6,934 nucleotides of DNA, taken from contig PLBD01000472.1 in assembly GCA_003135315.1 (NCBI GenBank), positions 1 to 6,934 on the forward strand, in the 5' to 3' direction. The translations under genes and the position numbers were made by a program. This document shows positions 5,161-6,934 of this stretch, piece after piece; positions within the stretch are counted from its first letter, which is position 1, and every line of letters starts with the position of its first letter. This stretch comes from Acidobacteriaceae bacterium. GTDB taxonomy: Bacteria; Acidobacteriota; Terriglobia; Terriglobales; Acidobacteriaceae. Below the pieces are notes generated by a model. The model did not search any database. It saw only the letters and a program-made list of their open reading frames with translations, and was not told where the DNA came from.

Positions 5161-6634
5161 CGCAGGCCGCGAGCCTTCCCACGCCGATGCGCCGACGATT
5201 CCCGCCGGAATCCCACGCGGACAAGCCGCTGTCTTCCTCGCGTTGCTGACCATCGCAGGAGCGTGGCTGCGGCTGTCGCACCTGGGCAGCAAGAGCCTGT
5301 GGCTGGATGAAGGCGCAACCGTCGCGCTGGCGCGCGCGTCGTGGCAGCACTTCGCGTGGGTGTGGTGGCACGGCGAAGCCAATCTCCAGACAATTTATTT
5401 TCTGCTGATGCGCGCCTGGATCCATCTGGGCGACAGCGAGACGTGGCTGCGGCTGCCGTCAGCGCTGTTCGGCATCGCATCGATCCCAGTCATTTACATG
5501 CTGGCGCGGAAGTTCATGGGAGCCGCGTCGGCATTGGCCGCGGCCGCGCTGCTGGCCTTCAATCCGGGCCACGTCTACTACTCGCAGGAAGCCCGCAGTT
5601 ACACGCTGGCGATCCTGCTGGTGCTGCTGTCGACGTATTATTTCGTGCGCGCCGTGGAAGAGAACCAGCCGCGGGACTGGCTGTTCTGGACGGCGCTGGG
5701 GATTCTCGCGTTCTACAGCCACGATTTCGCGGCGCTGGTTCTGGTGGCGCAAGCCGTGTCGGTGCTGTTCAAAGCGCCGCCGGTGCCGTGGCGGCGGCTG
5801 ATGACGTGCAGCGTGGTGATATTTCTGTTCGCGATTCCCGGCCTGACGTATGTCTTCCGCGCTTCGCCGGAGAACCTGCGCTTCCTGTGGATGCCGCGAG
5901 CCAGCGCGAAAGAGTTCTGGCACCTGGCGATGTTCTACGGCGGCGCGGGAGTGAAGGTGATCGTCGCCGGCGTGCTGTGGATCGCGGGCGCGGTTGCGGT
6001 GTGGAAGAGCCGGCGATCTGGTGCGGCGCTGGACTTCTGGCGGGGAATGTTGATCGTCGTCTGGGCGGTGCTGCCGGCCGTGATTCTGGCGCTGGTTTCG
6101 CTGCGGCAGCCGATGTTCCTGCAACGCTATTTGATCTTCTCGCTGCCGGCGACAGTGCTGCTGGCGGCGCTGGGCGTTGATACCTTGCGCAAATGGGGAA
6201 TCGGCCTGCTGTTGACGGCCCTACTCTGTGGGATGTCGCAGACGGCGATCACCAAGGAGTACCACAAGCCGCGCGAGGACTGGCGCGGAGCCGGCAACGC
6301 GGTGCTCAGCTCGGCTGCGCCCGGCGATGCCGTGGTTTTCTTTCCTTTCTACACCCGCGTGATGCTGGATTATTACCGCGATCGATATGGCGCGAGCGCG
6401 CCGCCTCTGCACGTGTTTGCACCGGGATATTACGACGGCGGCGAGGATGTGCGCGACCTGCTGAAGGCGCTGGACCGCGATCCGCGCGGTTTCAAACATG
6501 TGTGGGTGCTGGTGAGCGGCGATGGCAAGGACTTTTATGGGGCTGCGATCGAGGGGAAGTTGTATTCGAATTATGGAGTGCCTGCAGTGGAATGGTTCCC
6601 CCCTGACATCACTGTGTTGGAATACGGACGCTGA
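5156..6634 (+). CDS. Polytopic GT-C glycosyltransferase (PMT_2/ArnT-like, GT39/GT83 superfamily)
   Basis: Inner-membrane enzyme of 492 residues expected to transfer a sugar from a polyprenyl-phosphate donor to an acceptor on the outer face of the membrane. After a short cytosolic tail and a first membrane segment (about 23-40), the first external loop carries SLWLDEG with the Asp51-Glu52 pair typical of the GT-C catalytic site. NPGHVYYSQEARSYTLA (136-152) is the second family signature, and further segments run to about residue 361, with RYLIFSLPA at 324-332 also family-like. EDWRGAG (374-380) opens a soluble C-terminal domain of about 115 residues. Donor and acceptor cannot be told; protein, lipid or polysaccharide glycosylation are all possible. 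The frame is open back to 5033, overlapping the aminotransferase, but those 41 Gly/Ala-rich residues are not family-like, so I chose the ATG at 5156. It is probably cotranscribed with the aminotransferase gene. Confidence 0.88.
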   Translation: MPAGREPSHADAPTIPAGIPRGQAAVFLALLTIAGAWLRLSHLGSKSLWLDEGATVALARASWQHFAWVWWHGEANLQTIYFLLMRAWIHLGDSETWLRLPSALFGIASIPVIYMLARKFMGAASALAAAALLAFNPGHVYYSQEARSYTLAILLVLLSTYYFVRAVEENQPRDWLFWTALGILAFYSHDFAALVLVAQAVSVLFKAPPVPWRRLMTCSVVIFLFAIPGLTYVFRASPENLRFLWMPRASAKEFWHLAMFYGGAGVKVIVAGVLWIAGAVAVWKSRRSGAALDFWRGMLIVVWAVLPAVILALVSLRQPMFLQRYLIFSLPATVLLAALGVDTLRKWGIGLLLTALLCGMSQTAITKEYHKPREDWRGAGNAVLSSAAPGDAVVFFPFYTRVMLDYYRDRYGASAPPLHVFAPGYYDGGEDVRDLLKALDRDPRGFKHVWVLVSGDGKDFYGAAIEGKLYSNYGVPAVEWFPPDITVLEYGR

Positions 6635-6660
6635 GTCGCCTGGTCGCCGGTGTGGAGCGA

Positions 6661-6810
6661 TGGTGGAGGACGCCTTCAGGCGCGCAGAAAAATGCCGCAG
6701 TCTAGAAACCGGCTTCAGCCGCTGAGGTAAGTTCGGAAGGCGTTACCTCAGCGGCTAAAGCCGGTCTGATTCAATCGGCTGCCATGCACGCCTGAAGGCG
6801 TGCTCCACCC
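6661..6810. repeat. Nested palindromic repeat element, copy 2
   Basis: Second copy of the element at 3511-3666, in the same orientation. The terminal arms are 6662-6686 and 6785-6809 (two mismatches in 25). The inner arms begin with CGGCTTCAGCCGCTGAGG and end with CCTCAGCGGCTAAAGCCG, around a centre that keeps CGGAA. The right terminal arm and left inner arm are identical to copy 1, the left terminal arm has drifted by two bases, and the spacers between arms are largely different. It begins 26 bp after the glycosyltransferase stop, again at a gene's 3' end. Positions 6811-6855, after it, show only a weak 5-bp stem (CAGGT at 6832-6836, ACCTG at 6845-6849). Confidence 0.9.
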
Positions 6811-6855
6811 GCGGCAGGGCCTGGCCTTTCACAGGTTGCGAAAGACCTGGAACAG

Positions 6856-6892
6856 CAGATCCCTCGTCGGGCTGAAGCCCTCCTCGTGATGA
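6856..6892. repeat. Small dispersed palindromic repeat
   Basis: CAGATCCCTCG is followed by the perfect palindrome GGGCTGAAGCCC (6869-6880) and then CCTCGTGATGAC. The outer words resemble those of the repeat at 1-46 (a TCG word before the stem, ATGACA after it), while the stem resembles the GGCTTCAGCC core of the larger elements. No gene is visible from here to the window end (6893-6934). Confidence 0.45.
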
Positions 6893-6934
6893 CAAACAAT
6901 CAATAGAGAGGCTGTGACGGCGCAGCTAAAGCTG

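Noticed and set aside
5459..6124. Minus-strand His/Arg/Gln-rich frame within the glycosyltransferase
   Set aside because: Antisense shadow of a gene with clear membrane segments and GT-C motifs.

Overview
The window is a GC-rich bacterial chromosome segment with four full-length protein genes, one candidate 15-codon ORF, and intergenic spaces filled with palindromic and tandem repeats. The best guess for the organism is an Acidobacteriota member (Terriglobia, Koribacter/Acidobacterium-like). This rests on the GC-rich codon use, the flavour of the proteins, and dispersed intergenic repeats of the 'TTCGACTCCG...AGGATGACA' and 'GGCTTCAGCC' kinds that I associate with those genomes. That placement is an inference, not a measurement.

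Layout: positions 1-46 hold the tail of a dispersed repeat. 93-1049 (minus) is thioredoxin reductase, trxB. 1050-1310 is the divergent spacer: it holds oppositely oriented arrays of 7-bp repeats, a strong stem-loop, and a 15-codon ORF with a near-perfect Shine-Dalgarno. 1311-3494 (plus) is a membrane-anchored HAMP/PP2C-type (SpoIIE/RsbU family) phosphatase. 3511-3666 is a 156-bp nested palindromic element. 3795-5126 (plus) is a PLP-dependent aminotransferase of the aspartate aminotransferase MocR-like (Corynebacterium-type) group. 5156-6634 (plus) is a polytopic GT-C glycosyltransferase of the PMT_2/ArnT-like kind, 29 bp downstream and probably cotranscribed. 6661-6810 is a second copy of the palindromic element in the same orientation. 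6856-6892 is another small palindromic dispersed repeat; I see no gene from 6635 to the end.

The genes do not form an obvious pathway. trxB is cytosolic redox housekeeping, the phosphatase is a signalling output protein without a neighbouring anti-sigma or STAS partner, and the aminotransferase-glycosyltransferase pair joins amino-acid metabolism to envelope glycosylation without a clear functional link. The less ordinary content is between the genes: two directly oriented copies of a structured 150-156 bp element bracket the aminotransferase-glycosyltransferase pair, and a heptamer-bounded unit with stem-loop and mini-ORF sits directly before the phosphatase start. I saw no phage, CRISPR, tRNA, rRNA or transposase gene, and no clear new multi-gene system.
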